Source: Terriglobia bacterium
Lineage (GTDB): Bacteria > Acidobacteriota > Terriglobia > Acidiferrales > UBA7541
Direction: 5' to 3'
NCBI GenBank assembly: GCA_020072805.1
Contig: JAIQGC010000010.1
Location: forward strand, 1-59,233
Length of the DNA stretch: 59,233 nt
The position numbers were made by a program, and so were the translations under genes. The notes below the pieces were generated by a model. The model was not told the origin of the DNA. It ran no database searches and saw only the letters and a list, made by a program, of their open reading frames with translations. Shown in pieces: positions 33,527 through 42,617 of the stretch (the first letter of the stretch is position 1; every line of letters starts with the position of its first letter).

Positions 33527-34927
33527 ATGAAGAAGTGGCAAAAAATTGGTATCGGAGTGGGCGGCGCGGCTATTCTCGGCGCGATTGTGCTCTTCAGCAT
33601 CAATCAGGCCAATAAAGGCGTGGTCACCGTTCAGACCGGCAAGGTCTCCAGGCAGGATCTGGTCTCCCAGGTCACCGCTTCGGGCGAGGTCAAGCCCACC
33701 ACCTACACAAACGTCTACGCCGAGGGTTTCGGCAAGATCACCGCCATTCTCGTCAAGGAAGGCGAACAGGTCAAAAAGGGCGACCGTCTCCTCCTCCAGG
33801 AGAGTATCCAGCAGTCCGCCGACGTGCAGGCGCAGGCCGCCGCGCTGACTTCCTCCGAAGCCGGCATTCTCTCTTCGGACGCGAATTTCAAGGCCACGCA
33901 GGCCGATCTCCGCCAGCGCCATTCCGACACCGAACGCACCAAGCTGGACTGGGATCGCAGCCAGGGTCTTTTCAAGGACGGCCTGATCCCCAAATCCGAA
34001 TTTGACACGCGCCGCGCCGCCTATGAAAGCGCCGTCGCCGCCGAAGCCGCCAGCGAAGCCCGCGTGACGCAACTGCGTGCCGAAGCTGAACGTTCCCGCG
34101 CGCAACAGGCCCAGGCCCAGGCGGTCCTCACGCGCACCCGCGACACTCTGCGCAAGACCACCTACACCTCGCCCATCAACGGCATCATCAGCTACCTGCC
34201 CGTGCGCGTCGGCGAAAACGTCGTTCCTGGCATTCAGAACGCCACTGGCAGCTTCCTCATGACCATCTCGGATATGTCCGTGGTCACCGCCGAGGTCAAG
34301 GTGGATGAAACCGACATCATCAACGTGAAGAACGGCATGGATGCCGACGTCACCATCGACGCCATTCCCGGCAAAATCTTCAAGGGTAAGGTGACCGAAA
34401 TCGGCTCGCAGGCCGTCCTGCGCAGCTCCGGCCTGGCCACCACGCAGACCACCGCGAGCACGCAGGAAGCCAAGGACTTCAAAGTCGTCGTCACCCTCGC
34501 CGCTCCTCCCGCCAATCTGCGCCCCGGCCTTTCCGCCACCGCCAAGATCAGGACCGCCGAGCGCAAAAACATTCTCTCCGTTCCCATTCAGGCGCTGGCC
34601 GTGCGCACCCGCAAGGAACTTGAGGAAGCCGCCAAGCTCGCCAAGGGCAAGCCCGATGATAACGTCACTCTGGCTGCTCCTCCTCCCGCCGCGGGGAGCG
34701 ACAACAAGAAAGATGAAATTCAGGGCGTTTTCCTGGTCCGCGGCAAAAAAGCCCTGTTCACTCCCGTCGAGACCGGCATCAGCGGCGTCACCGACATCGA
34801 AGTCACCTCCGGCGTGCAATCCGGCGATGAAATCGTCACCGGAAGCTATAAAGCCCTGCGCACGCTGAAACCGGAATCCTCGGTGAAGGTGGACAACAGC
34901 GCTCCCAAGAAGCAGCCGGAGCAGTAG
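33527..34927 (+). CDS. MacA-like periplasmic adaptor (membrane fusion protein)
   Basis: 466 residues with one N-terminal membrane helix ([19 protein letters not shown]), a biotinyl-lipoyl hybrid domain ([24 protein letters not shown]), an alpha-hairpin coiled coil (about 100-215) and beta-barrel domains ending near 440. This is the layout of the adaptors of ABC-type (MacA) and RND efflux pumps. The ATP-binding gene follows after 46 bases, so it belongs to a MacAB/LolCDE-like exporter. No permease gene follows, which is unusual. Start ATG 33527 has AAGGGAAAG upstream. Confidence 0.9.
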   Translation: MKKWQKIGIGVGGAAILGAIVLFSINQANKGVVTVQTGKVSRQDLVSQVTASGEVKPTTYTNVYAEGFGKITAILVKEGEQVKKGDRLLLQESIQQSADVQAQAAALTSSEAGILSSDANFKATQADLRQRHSDTERTKLDWDRSQGLFKDGLIPKSEFDTRRAAYESAVAAEAASEARVTQLRAEAERSRAQQAQAQAVLTRTRDTLRKTTYTSPINGIISYLPVRVGENVVPGIQNATGSFLMTISDMSVVTAEVKVDETDIINVKNGMDADVTIDAIPGKIFKGKVTEIGSQAVLRSSGLATTQTTASTQEAKDFKVVVTLAAPPANLRPGLSATAKIRTAERKNILSVPIQALAVRTRKELEEAAKLAKGKPDDNVTLAAPPPAAGSDNKKDEIQGVFLVRGKKALFTPVETGISGVTDIEVTSGVQSGDEIVTGSYKALRTLKPESSVKVDNSAPKKQPEQ

Positions 34928-34973
34928 CTCAGGAATTCAAAAACTTTTCTTCGTTTGCCCAAGGAGCCGCCGC

Positions 34974-35714
34974 ATGGCCGTTGAAACACAAGCCCCCGAT
35001 TCCTTCCGCGAGGACCTGGTTTCCTCCGGCACGGTCATCAAGACCGAAGACCTCGCCCGCCACTACGAGATGGGTTCCGAACAGGTGCAGGCCCTCCGCG
35101 GCATCAGCCTGGAAATCCACAAGGGCGAATATGTCGCCATCATGGGCCCCTCCGGCTCCGGCAAATCCACCCTGATGAACCTCATCGGCTGCCTCGATTC
35201 CCCCAGCTCCGGACGATACTGGCTGGCCGGCCGCCTGGTGAGCGAACTGGACGACGACGAATTGGCGCACATCCGCAACAAGGAAATCGGCTTCGTCTTT
35301 CAGACCTTCAACCTGCTTCCCCGGGCCACCGCTCTGCACAATGTCGAACTGCCGCTTATCTACAACGGCACGCCCGCCGAGGAGCGCATCGAGCGCGCCA
35401 AAAAAGCCCTCGAATTGGTGGACCTGATTCCGCGCATGATGCACAAACCCAACGAACTCTCCGGCGGGCAGCGCCAGCGCGTGGCCATCGCCCGCGCCCT
35501 GGTCAATAACCCTTCGATCATTCTGGCCGACGAGCCCACCGGCAATCTCGACTCCAAGACCGGCGACGAAATCATGACCGTTTTCGAACGCCTGCACTCC
35601 GAAGGCAACACCATCATCTTGGTCACTCACGAGCACGACATCGCCCAGCACGCCCACCGCATCATCCACATCAAGGACGGCAAAATCTTCTCCGACGAAG
35701 CCATCAAGAAGTAG
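34974..35714 (+). CDS. ABC transporter ATP-binding protein (MacB/LolD type)
   Basis: 246 residues: Walker [10 protein letters not shown] near 59, Q loop FQTFNLLP, signature LSGGQRQR near 162, Walker [13 protein letters not shown] near 184 and the switch His in VTHEHD. The [18 protein letters not shown] run is typical of the LolD/MacB/FtsE group, whose partners are four-TM FtsX-type permeases. The gene forms a pair with the MacA-like adaptor. No such permease is encoded next to it; the following gene is a cytochrome. Confidence 0.95.
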   Translation: MAVETQAPDSFREDLVSSGTVIKTEDLARHYEMGSEQVQALRGISLEIHKGEYVAIMGPSGSGKSTLMNLIGCLDSPSSGRYWLAGRLVSELDDDELAHIRNKEIGFVFQTFNLLPRATALHNVELPLIYNGTPAEERIERAKKALELVDLIPRMMHKPNELSGGQRQRVAIARALVNNPSIILADEPTGNLDSKTGDEIMTVFERLHSEGNTIILVTHEHDIAQHAHRIIHIKDGKIFSDEAIKK

Positions 35715-35768
35715 CGGGTTAAAAAACGCGCCTTCTGCGGCAAAACGCCCAATATTTCAAAGTGGAAA

Positions 35769-35798
35769 TTCTTTTTTTCGTGATAGCTTTTCTATAAC
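35769..35798 (+). promoter_or_regulatory. Possible promoter of the cytochrome-ferredoxin-NrfD operon
   Basis: In an unusually AT-rich gap (35740-35825), TATAAC (35793-35798) is preceded by TTCTTT (35769-35774) at 18 bases. It is the best -10/-35 candidate before the cytochrome gene at 35886. Confidence 0.35.
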
Positions 35799-35885
35799 TA
35801 CCTTATTTTCAATATATTAAAACAGCTTCCCGCTCCCCCCTCTTGGCAGCCCAATTGCACCCTCCCCACTTAGGTCTGCTTTTCC

Positions 35886-36614
35886 ATGACACAACAGTCC
35901 TCCAGACTTCTCCTGGTCGCGGCGGTTCTGATCGTCGGGCTGGGCACAGCCCGGCATTTTCTCGTGCCCAAAACCTTTGGGCAGCGCGGCCATTATCGCG
36001 CCGCCGCGGTGGACGCCATCGAAAAACTGCCCATTCGCTACGCCGGGCGGGAGGCCTGCGCCCTCTGCCATACGGAGATCGTGGCCATGCACAGTAAGGC
36101 CCGCCACCAATCCGTCTCCTGCGAAGTCTGCCACGGGCCGGCCGCGGCGCACACGGAATCTCCCGCGGACATCAAGCCGCCCGCTCCGCGCACCCGCGGC
36201 TATTGCCCGCTGTGCCATGGCTACGATCCCACGCGCCCCACCGGCTTCCCGCAGATTGACCCCGTCACCCACAATCCGGTGAAAGCCTGCATCAGTTGCC
36301 ACAATCCCCACGCCCCGGAACCGCCGCACACGCCCGAAGAATGCGGCGCCTGCCATGGGCAGATTGCGCGCTCCAAGGCGGTCTCGCGCCACGCCCAGCT
36401 CGCCTGCGTGCAGTGCCACAACACCCCGGAAAAGCACAAGGTCACTCCGCGCCTGGTGCATCCGGAAAAACCGCGCGACCGCGAATTCTGCGGCAGTTGC
36501 CACGCGCAGGATGCGCGCAGCCCCAAGGAAATTCTGCGCATTGACATGCAGTCCCATAACGCCCGTTACCTGTGCTGGCAGTGCCACTATCCTCACCAGC
36601 CCGAGGGGGATTGA
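35886..36614 (+). CDS. Octaheme c-type cytochrome
   Basis: 242 residues, N-terminal signal anchor (LLLVAAVLIVGLGTA), then eight CxxCH heme-binding motifs: CALCH, CEVCH, CPLCH, CISCH, CGACH, CVQCH, CGSCH and CWQCH. It is therefore periplasmic, either anchored or secreted, and carries electrons. The spacing resembles the NapC/cytochrome c3-like and DmsE-like multihaem proteins more than nitrite reductases. It overlaps the ferredoxin gene by one base and so belongs to a three-gene respiratory complex. Confidence 0.92.
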   Translation: MTQQSSRLLLVAAVLIVGLGTARHFLVPKTFGQRGHYRAAAVDAIEKLPIRYAGREACALCHTEIVAMHSKARHQSVSCEVCHGPAAAHTESPADIKPPAPRTRGYCPLCHGYDPTRPTGFPQIDPVTHNPVKACISCHNPHAPEPPHTPEECGACHGQIARSKAVSRHAQLACVQCHNTPEKHKVTPRLVHPEKPRDREFCGSCHAQDARSPKEILRIDMQSHNARYLCWQCHYPHQPEGD

Positions 36615-37411
36615 TGGACAACCCCAAACGCAATTCGCCCTGCAGCGAGCCGCCGGTTTCGGATAGCCGCCGCGAATTCCTGCACACGTTTTCCCTCGCC
36701 GCTCCTCTTCTTTTGCTCGGGCTGCGCATCTCCGCCGTCGAAGCCCTGGCAGCCGAGCCCGAAGGCGCCTACAACGCCCGCGACCATTACTACGGCATGG
36801 GCATTGATGTCTCTAAATGCATCGGCTGCGGACGCTGCGCCGACGCCTGCAAAAATGAAAACGACGTTCCGCGCGAGCCCTATTACTTCCGCACCTGGAT
36901 CGAGCGCTACGTCATCGGCGCCGACGGCGAGACCGACGTGGACAGCCCCAACGGCGGCATCGGCGGCTTCACCTCCAAGACTCCCGACAAGGAAATTCTG
37001 CGCACCTTCTTCGTCCCCAAGTTGTGCAACCAGTGCACCGATCCGCCCTGCGTTCAGGTCTGCCCCGTGGGCGCCACCTTCGCCACCGAAGACGGCGTGG
37101 TCCTCGTGGACAACGACTATTGCATCGGCTGCCGCTACTGCATCCAGGCCTGCCCCTATGGCGCGCGCTTCCTCGACCCGCGCACGAAAACCGCCAACAA
37201 ATGCACCTTCTGCTACCACCGGGTGACCAAGGGCCTGCTCCCCGCCTGCGTCGAGGTCTGCCCCACCGGCGCGCGCGTCTTCGGCGATCTCAAACAGCGC
37301 AACAGTCCCCTGGCGCGCTTCACCCGCTTCAACAAGATCATGACTCTCAAACCGCACCTCAACACCAAGCCCAAGGTGTTCTACGCGCAGTTGGACGAGG
37401 AGGTACGTTAA
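36614..37411 (+). CDS. Tat-exported four-cluster ferredoxin (NrfC/DsrO/HmcB-like)
   Basis: 265 residues. The N terminus holds a twin-arginine signal (SRREFLHTFSLAAPLLLLGL), so the protein acts outside the cytoplasmic membrane. Four [4Fe-4S] sites are visible: CIGCGRCADACKNEN, CNQCTDPPCVQVCPVGA, CIGCRYCIQACPYGA and CTFCYHRVTK...CVEVCPTGA. This is the electron-transfer subunit that pairs with NrfD-type membrane proteins. The ATG overlaps the cytochrome stop (TGATG), and the NrfD gene begins 2 bases after its stop. Confidence 0.93.
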   Translation: MDNPKRNSPCSEPPVSDSRREFLHTFSLAAPLLLLGLRISAVEALAAEPEGAYNARDHYYGMGIDVSKCIGCGRCADACKNENDVPREPYYFRTWIERYVIGADGETDVDSPNGGIGGFTSKTPDKEILRTFFVPKLCNQCTDPPCVQVCPVGATFATEDGVVLVDNDYCIGCRYCIQACPYGARFLDPRTKTANKCTFCYHRVTKGLLPACVEVCPTGARVFGDLKQRNSPLARFTRFNKIMTLKPHLNTKPKVFYAQLDEEVR

Positions 37412-37413
37412 CC

Positions 37414-38637
37414 GTGGATCCTCTGCAGGAAGTCCTCCGCCAAGTCACCGGATACATCTACCCCAATGAAGTCGAATTGCATTGGGGTCTGCTGGTCGTG
37501 GTCTATCCCTACCTCACCGGTCTGGTCGCCGGCGCCTTCATCCTGGCCTCGCTCGTGCGCATCTTCGACGTCAAGGAAGTGCAGCCCACCTACCGCCTCG
37601 CTCTGCTCACCGCCCTGGCCTATCTCATCGTCGCTCCGCTGGCTCTGCTGTTGCATCTCGGCCATCCGGAGCGCTCCTTCGAAATTTTTCTTACCCCCAA
37701 CTTCCATTCCGCCATGGCCATGTTCGGCTTCGTTTACGCCTGGTACCTGATGGTGGTCCTGCTGCTGGAAATCTGGCTGGACTATCGCAAGGACATGGTG
37801 CTGTGGGCGAAAAAGGAAACCGGCCTGCTCCGCTGGACCCATCTTCTCCTGACCCTCGGCGCCACCGACCTCTCCCCCAACTCTCTGCGCTTCGACCGCA
37901 GCGCCAGCCGCTTCATCACCCTCATCGGCATTCCCTCGGCCTTCCTCCTGCACGGCTACGTCGGCTTCATTTTCGGCTCGGTCAAGGCCAACCCCTGGTG
38001 GTCCAGCGTGCTCATTCCGGTGGTCTTTCTTTTCTCCGCCATCGTTTCCGGAATCGCCCTCATGCTGCTCATCTACTTCCTGAGCACCCTGCTGCGCGGC
38101 AAGCCCGTGGATATGCCCTGCATGGACAAGCTGGCCTCGTTCCTTTTCTACGCTCTGGTCGTGGATTTTTCCCTGGAAATGCTGGACTTCATTCACCGCC
38201 TCTATGAAGCCGAAGAGTCCATCCATATCCTCTCGCAGCTCGTCTTCAGCCGCCTCTTCCTCAGCCTGATCATCTTGCAGGCTTTTCTCGGCACCGTCGT
38301 CCCGCTGATCCTGCTCGGCTCGGTCTCGCCCGCGCTTCGCCGCAAGGGCATCCTCAATCTCCCCGAAGAGCTTCGCCGCCTGCTCTACGCCGGCGCCGCC
38401 ATCCTCATCCAGATCGGCATCTTCAGCACCCGCTGGAACGTGGTCATCGGCGGCCAGCTTTTCTCCAAGAGCCTCCGCGGCCTCACCACTTACAAGATGC
38501 AGCTCATGGGCCTCGAAGGCCTGTTGACTTCCGGCTTCCTGCTCCTCCTGCCCATCCTGGTTCTCTTGTTGCTGATCCATATCCTCCCGCCCTGGGAAGA
38601 GTCCGAGCAGCACGTGGAAACCCCCGCCGGGGATTAG
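37414..38637 (+). CDS. NrfD/PsrC-family membrane quinol-interacting subunit
   Basis: 407 residues from a GTG start with GGAGG upstream. About ten hydrophobic helices (for example LVVVYPYLTGLVAGAFILASL, cut here to its core LVAGAFILASL, and LLLLPILVLLLLIHIL) and motifs such as HLGHPERSFEI and SRLFLSLIILQAF are typical of NrfD-like subunits, which exchange electrons or protons between the menaquinone pool and an attached iron-sulfur protein. The last codon is a TAG that is part of an inverted-repeat element. No Mo-bis-MGD catalytic subunit is nearby, so the trio probably shuttles electrons between quinone and the octaheme cytochrome. Confidence 0.92.
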   Translation: MDPLQEVLRQVTGYIYPNEVELHWGLLVVVYPYLTGLVAGAFILASLVRIFDVKEVQPTYRLALLTALAYLIVAPLALLLHLGHPERSFEIFLTPNFHSAMAMFGFVYAWYLMVVLLLEIWLDYRKDMVLWAKKETGLLRWTHLLLTLGATDLSPNSLRFDRSASRFITLIGIPSAFLLHGYVGFIFGSVKANPWWSSVLIPVVFLFSAIVSGIALMLLIYFLSTLLRGKPVDMPCMDKLASFLFYALVVDFSLEMLDFIHRLYEAEESIHILSQLVFSRLFLSLIILQAFLGTVVPLILLGSVSPALRRKGILNLPEELRRLLYAGAAILIQIGIFSTRWNVVIGGQLFSKSLRGLTTYKMQLMGLEGLLTSGFLLLLPILVLLLLIHILPPWEESEQHVETPAGD

Positions 38638-38852
38638 CCCGAATTTCCCACAAGAGTCCGCCTGTAGGGGCGGGGCTTGCCCCGCCCGCTGCTCCATGGG
38701 CACGGTTTCCTGTTTCTCCGTGCGCGTAACACGGCGATCTTAATTCTTCGCCCAGTAAAATCAGCCCGTAATCTGTAGCCACCCTCTTCAGAGGGCGGGC
38801 CTTTTCCCCCGGCCGCGCAGACCTGCCATTCCTCGTGAGAAATGCGGGCTAG
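38634..38852. repeat. MITE/REP-like inverted-repeat element, copy 1
   Basis: The left end TTAGCCCGAATTTCCCAC and the right end, which in reverse reads CTAGCCCGCATTTCTCAC, are imperfect terminal inverted repeats about 217 bases apart. Inside are two GC-rich palindromes (TAGGGGCGGGGCTTGCCCC near 38667 and CCCTCTTCAGAGGG near 38783). There is no reading frame. The TAG at the left end is the stop codon of the NrfD gene. The rest of the gap up to 38950 holds an imperfect hairpin with the motif AAAAAGCGGAGCG. Confidence 0.75.
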
Positions 38853-38950
38853 CCGCGCACAAAAAAAGCGGAGCGAGACGTCCTGCACCCATCCGGGCCA
38901 AGGCTTGTCGCGCTCCGCTTTTTGAATTTCGCGTTTCTCGTTTCGAAAAA

Positions 38951-39412
38951 TCAGTCCGCCCACGCCAGGAATCCCGGCACGATGAGTCCCACCACCGGAA
39001 TGATCATCAGGATTCCCCAGAAGCTGGCCTTGCCGCGCGCTTCCGCAATGCCCATCCACACCAGGACAAAGATCACGATGTTCACCAGGGGAATCAGGCA
39101 AAGCACGATCCACCAGATCGGCTTCTTGGCGATATTCAGCATCAGGATGATGTTGGCGATGGGAATCCACGCCAGCCAGGCGTTTTCCGTCTTGGTCTTG
39201 TTCGCGATGGTCATCAGCGCCAGCGCCATATAGACGTAGGCGGCCGCCACAAACAAGAACATGAACATCATCATGCCCGCAAGTCCCGCCACCGCAGCCT
39301 TGGGAATCTCGTCATCGGCGCTTTGCGCGAAGGCCCCGCCCGCCAAAGCAAGCGTCACCGCCGCTGTCAGCATCCATCTCATCCCTGCAAGTAGACTCAT
39401 TCGCAGCTTCAT
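38951..39412 (-). CDS. DUF5684-like secreted/membrane protein
   Basis: 153 residues, with a signal peptide or first helix (LTAAVTLALAGGAFAQ), then three to four helices (MMMFMFLFVAAAYVYMALAL; WLAWIPIANIILMLNIA; WWIVLCLIPLVNIVIFVLVW; FWGILMIIPVVGLIVPGFLA). The pattern AWLAWIPIANIILM and KKPIWWI is typical of DUF5684 membrane proteins of unknown role. The ATG at 39412 follows AAAGGAG by 8 bases. It converges on the NrfD gene with the repeat element between them. Confidence 0.75.
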   Translation of the reverse strand: MKLRMSLLAGMRWMLTAAVTLALAGGAFAQSADDEIPKAAVAGLAGMMMFMFLFVAAAYVYMALALMTIANKTKTENAWLAWIPIANIILMLNIAKKPIWWIVLCLIPLVNIVIFVLVWMGIAEARGKASFWGILMIIPVVGLIVPGFLAWAD

Positions 39413-39581
39413 CGGCATTTCTCCTTTGTGAACATGAATCAATTGCATTCCGCCGGGGTTGCCGGCCGCTCTGGGATCTCAGACTCGGTTTCAGTCTGCG
39501 CTTAGGCGCAATGTAGTGAATTAACGCAAACCTGTCAAAACTATCTTGCCCGCTGGTTCGCGAACGGCACTGTCCCGTTTT

Positions 39582-40400
39582 TTAACTCTTCTCTTTTCCG
39601 GTTTTCTCCAGTATTTCCCGGAACAGCCGCACCGTGTCCGGCGAATGCCCGGCGTAGTGATTATTGGCAAACGCGAAAACCGCGATCCCTCGCCCCAGAA
39701 ACTTCTTGCACGCTTCCGCCCATGCGCGCAGTTCCCGCCGCCGGTCCACGATGGTCTTGTCCCAGCTCTTGGTCTGCTCCTCGATTCCCTGGCGGTCGCC
39801 CAGCCAGCGGATATAGGTAAAGTCCGCGGTGATGGGATCGATTTTCTGCAGCACTTCGCCAATCGGCGGCATCCAGGAATGGTCAATCAGCGCCAGGGCC
39901 ACCCCGCGTTCCCGCAGCGCATCCGCCAGCGCCGGCACTAGCCAGTATTTATTGCGAATCTCCACCGCAAAGCGGTAGTCCGCCGGCAATTTCGCCAGGA
40001 ACGGCCGCAGCCGCGCAATAAATGCCGCTCCATTCACGAATTTGGATTTATTGAAATAGGGAAACTGAAACAGCAGCGGGCCGCGTTTCTCTCCCAGCAG
40101 GTCCATCACGCCGAGAAACTGTTTCAATTCTTCGCCGCAATCCACCAGCATTTTTTCGTGCGTAATGATCTGCGGCACCTTGGCCGCAAACACAAAATTC
40201 GCCGGCGTCTTCGCGTGCCACCCGCGCACCACGCTGGCCGCCGGCGCGCGGTAAAACGTGCTGTCCAACTCGACCGTATCGAACTGCGTGGCGTAATGGG
40301 AAAGATATTCCGCGGGCTTCATCCCCGCCGGATAAAAACTCCCCGGCCACCCCGCCGCCGTGAACGCCGAAGTCCCCAACCGTATGCCCGGCTCACTCAT
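39582..40400 (-). CDS. DUF72 (YecE-like) TIM-barrel protein
   Basis: 272 residues. DUF72 hallmarks are LGTSAFTAAGWPGSFYP at the start, FDTVELDSTFYRAPA, FVFAAKVPQIITHEK, PLLFQFPYFN, FAVEIRNKYW and the end AVFAFANNHYAGHSPDTVRLF. The family has a TIM-barrel fold and is widely conserved; its activity is not established. It has no signal peptide. It is divergent from the gene at 40564. Confidence 0.9.
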   Translation of the reverse strand: MSEPGIRLGTSAFTAAGWPGSFYPAGMKPAEYLSHYATQFDTVELDSTFYRAPAASVVRGWHAKTPANFVFAAKVPQIITHEKMLVDCGEELKQFLGVMDLLGEKRGPLLFQFPYFNKSKFVNGAAFIARLRPFLAKLPADYRFAVEIRNKYWLVPALADALRERGVALALIDHSWMPPIGEVLQKIDPITADFTYIRWLGDRQGIEEQTKSWDKTIVDRRRELRAWAEACKKFLGRGIAVFAFANNHYAGHSPDTVRLFREILEKTGKEKS

Positions 40401-40563
40401 CGCGCGATTCTATCCCAGCCCCGGAATACCGGCCAAATAAGTCTTCTTCTTGCCACTTCCGCATTGACAGGCGCATCCGCCACAGCTAAATTGCACCCTT
40501 GCCGCCGGTCTCTCGGCGGCAAGGACCCCTTCGCTAAAACGCCACGAAAGGAAAACCATTCCC

Positions 40564-41190
40564 ATGAAAAAGGCAATCCGGGCCCTGGCATTCTCCGCTG
40601 CACTTCTGTCTCTCCTGTTCTTGGCCATGCAGGCGCGCACCCAAACGGAGAAGAAGGCCGCCGCAAAAACCGAGAAAAAAGAAGCGAAGAAAGTCATCTC
40701 CAAGGAAGAAAAAATCAAGCGCGCCATGATGGCCGGCCCGGCCTCCATTTCCGCCGGCGCCACCATCCTCGACTGGGACATGACCGAACTGCGCAAGGGC
40801 ACCAATGACTGGACCTGCCTCCCCGACCGCCTCGGCAACGACCCCTGGTGCATGGACAAGTCCTGGCTCACCTTCCTGAACGCTTACGTCAAAAAGGAAA
40901 CGCCCACAATTACCCAAATCGGCTTTGCCTATATGCTGGTGGGCGATTCCGCGGTCAGCAACACCGACCCCTTCGCCACCGCTCCCACCCCCGACAACGA
41001 ATGGATCCCCAGCGGCGGCCCGCACCTCATGATCCTGGTTCCCAACAAGGAAGCCCTGGCCGGCCTGCCCACCAAACACAGCAACGGCGGCCCCTTCGTC
41101 ATGTGGGCCAATACCCCCTTCGCCCACATCATGGTTCCTCTGGGCGAGCCGAAGCACTCCCACATGGCCATGCCTGGTCACGCCCACTGA
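40564..41190 (+). CDS. Secreted hypothetical protein
   Basis: 208 residues with a signal peptide (LAFSAALLSLLFLAMQARTQ), a Lys/Ala-rich charged stretch (about 25-55), and a compact domain that contains TNDWTCLPDRLGNDPWCMDKSW (Cys pair, split here by position 82-103) and a Met/His-rich C-terminus (HIMVPLGEPKHSHMAMPGHAH). I do not recognise the family; similar proteins of unknown function are common in Acidobacteriota. The terminal His/Met cluster could bind a metal such as copper. A hairpin lies 30 bases after the stop. Confidence 0.7.
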   Translation: MKKAIRALAFSAALLSLLFLAMQARTQTEKKAAAKTEKKEAKKVISKEEKIKRAMMAGPASISAGATILDWDMTELRKGTNDWTCLPDRLGNDPWCMDKSWLTFLNAYVKKETPTITQIGFAYMLVGDSAVSNTDPFATAPTPDNEWIPSGGPHLMILVPNKEALAGLPTKHSNGGPFVMWANTPFAHIMVPLGEPKHSHMAMPGHAH

Positions 41191-41220
41191 TGGCAACGGA
41201 TAAACTCCAGTAACGCGGTC

Positions 41221-41259
41221 ATCCTTCGGCCCCGATGCCTTTTATCGGGGCCGAAGGAT
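41221..41259 (+). terminator. Perfect 16-bp hairpin after the secreted protein gene
   Basis: 41221-41236 pairs exactly with 41244-41259 (ATCCTTCGGCCCCGAT and its complement) around the loop GCCTTTT. No T tract follows, so it may be a weak terminator or an mRNA-stabilising palindrome. The motif TTATCGGGGCCG recurs at 59218. Confidence 0.55.
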
Positions 41260-41373
41260 CTCAACTGCCCCGTTTCGCACAACCCCCCGCTACGCCACCC
41301 CTCCCCACTCTTCGCTTCCCCAAAACCACCCCAATTGGGCTATACTAAAAGGCTCTGGGAGGACTAGAAGACT

Positions 41374-41613
41374 GTGTTGACGATTCGTCTGGCAAGGATT
41401 GGCAAGAAGAAGAAGCCGTTTTACCGCGTCGTGGTCATCGAACGGACCCGCGCCCGCGACGGCCGCACCGTGGACCTAGTGGGCACGTATGACCCGCTCA
41501 AGAAGCCCGCGGAAATCAAACTCAACGTCGAGCGCATCAAGCATTGGCTCGGCCACGGCGCGCAGCCGAGCGACACCGTGCGCAGCTTTCTCCGCGAACA
41601 GAAAATCGCGTAG
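41374..41613 (+). CDS. rpsP: 30S ribosomal protein bS16
   Basis: 79 residues from a GTG start (41374), matching the family N terminus [20 protein letters not shown]. Later motifs [17 protein letters not shown] and [20 protein letters not shown] are conserved. It is a structural protein of the 30S subunit. It leads the operon rpsP-khpA-rimM-trmD-rplS. A TATACT box at 41341-41346 is a possible -10, with no good -35. Confidence 0.97.
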   Translation: MLTIRLARIGKKKKPFYRVVVIERTRARDGRTVDLVGTYDPLKKPAEIKLNVERIKHWLGHGAQPSDTVRSFLREQKIA

Positions 41614-41717
41614 CGCATTTCCCCGCGGCTTTTGCTGAGCATGACTGCCTGCGTCCCGGCCCCTCGCCGGACGCAGTGTTCCGGTTTCCGCAATTCCCCT
41701 TGGCGCGGAGGTACCCG

Positions 41718-41948
41718 ATGAAAGAACTGGTCGAGGCCATCGCCAAAGCGCTGGTGGACCACCCCGAAGACGTTCAGGTCAAGGCCGTCGAAGGTCCGCA
41801 GTCGGCCGTGTTCGAGCTGCGCGTCCATCCCGAAGACCTCGGCAAAGTCATCGGGAGGCAAGGACGCACGGCCAAGGCCATGCGCACCATCCTCGGCGCA
41901 TCCAGCGTGAAGGCCAGGAAACGCATGACTCTCGAAATCGTCGAATAG
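41718..41948 (+). CDS. khpA: KH-domain RNA-binding protein KhpA
   Basis: 76 residues: a single KH domain of the KhpA (YlqC) type with the GxxG loop in [13 protein letters not shown]. The usual KhpA partner is KhpB/Jag, which is not in this window. It binds RNA in the cytoplasm. GGAGG lies 8 bases before the ATG. It is the normal second gene of rpsP-rimM-trmD operons. Confidence 0.95.
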   Translation: MKELVEAIAKALVDHPEDVQVKAVEGPQSAVFELRVHPEDLGKVIGRQGRTAKAMRTILGASSVKARKRMTLEIVE

Positions 41949-41958
41949 CGCCGCTCTC

Positions 41959-42507
41959 GTGCCTTCCTCCTCCGATTCCTACATGACCCTCGCGCGCATT
42001 CTCCGCCCGCGCGGCATCAAGGGCGAAGTTTCCGCGCAAATCCTCACCGACTTTCCCGAACGCCTCCTCAAACTCCGCGAAGTTTTTCTTTCCTCCGGCC
42101 AGGGCCAGCCGCGCAAAGTCCGCCTGCGCCGCGCCTGGCTGCACGGCGACCGCATCATCCTGCACTTCGAAGGCTGCGACTCCATGAACGACGCCGAAAA
42201 ATTCCGCAACCTCGAAGTGCAGCTCCCGCTCTCCCAGCGCACGCCTCTTGAAAAAGGCCAATACTACGTCAGCGACCTCGCCGGCTGCTCCGTCTTCGAA
42301 CGCGCCAACCCCAGCGTCCCCCTCGGCACCGTCCGCGACGTCGAATTTCCCGGTGGTTCGCCCCTCCTCGCCGTGGACACCCCCCGCGGCGAAGTCCTCA
42401 TCCCCCTCGCAGAAGATATCTGCACCCTCATTGACCCCGCCAACCGCCGCATCGAAGTCGTCCTCCCCGACGGCCTCCTCGATCTCAACGCCCGCCCCAC
42501 ATCTTAG
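41959..42507 (+). CDS. rimM: Ribosome maturation factor RimM
   Basis: 182 residues from a GTG. The N-terminal RimM domain shows LARILRPRGIKGEVSAQILTDFPERL and the C-terminal PRC barrel shows YYVSDLAGCSVF and DTPRGEVLIPLAEDICTLID. It assists assembly of the 30S head. The gene is complete, yet its last 150 bases have a decayed copy at 43705-43860, on the far side of an inserted reductase gene. This means that the 3' end now present may have arrived with the insert. Confidence 0.93.
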   Translation: MPSSSDSYMTLARILRPRGIKGEVSAQILTDFPERLLKLREVFLSSGQGQPRKVRLRRAWLHGDRIILHFEGCDSMNDAEKFRNLEVQLPLSQRTPLEKGQYYVSDLAGCSVFERANPSVPLGTVRDVEFPGGSPLLAVDTPRGEVLIPLAEDICTLIDPANRRIEVVLPDGLLDLNARPTS

Positions 42508-42617
42508 ACCTGTAATTTCGAGACGGCTCCAGGTCAGCGGGAGGCAAAGCGAATGGCGCTTGTATTGACCCCCAAGCAGCGCGGGGCTAGGATGGCCCAA
42601 GAAGCAGGAGGCCTGCC

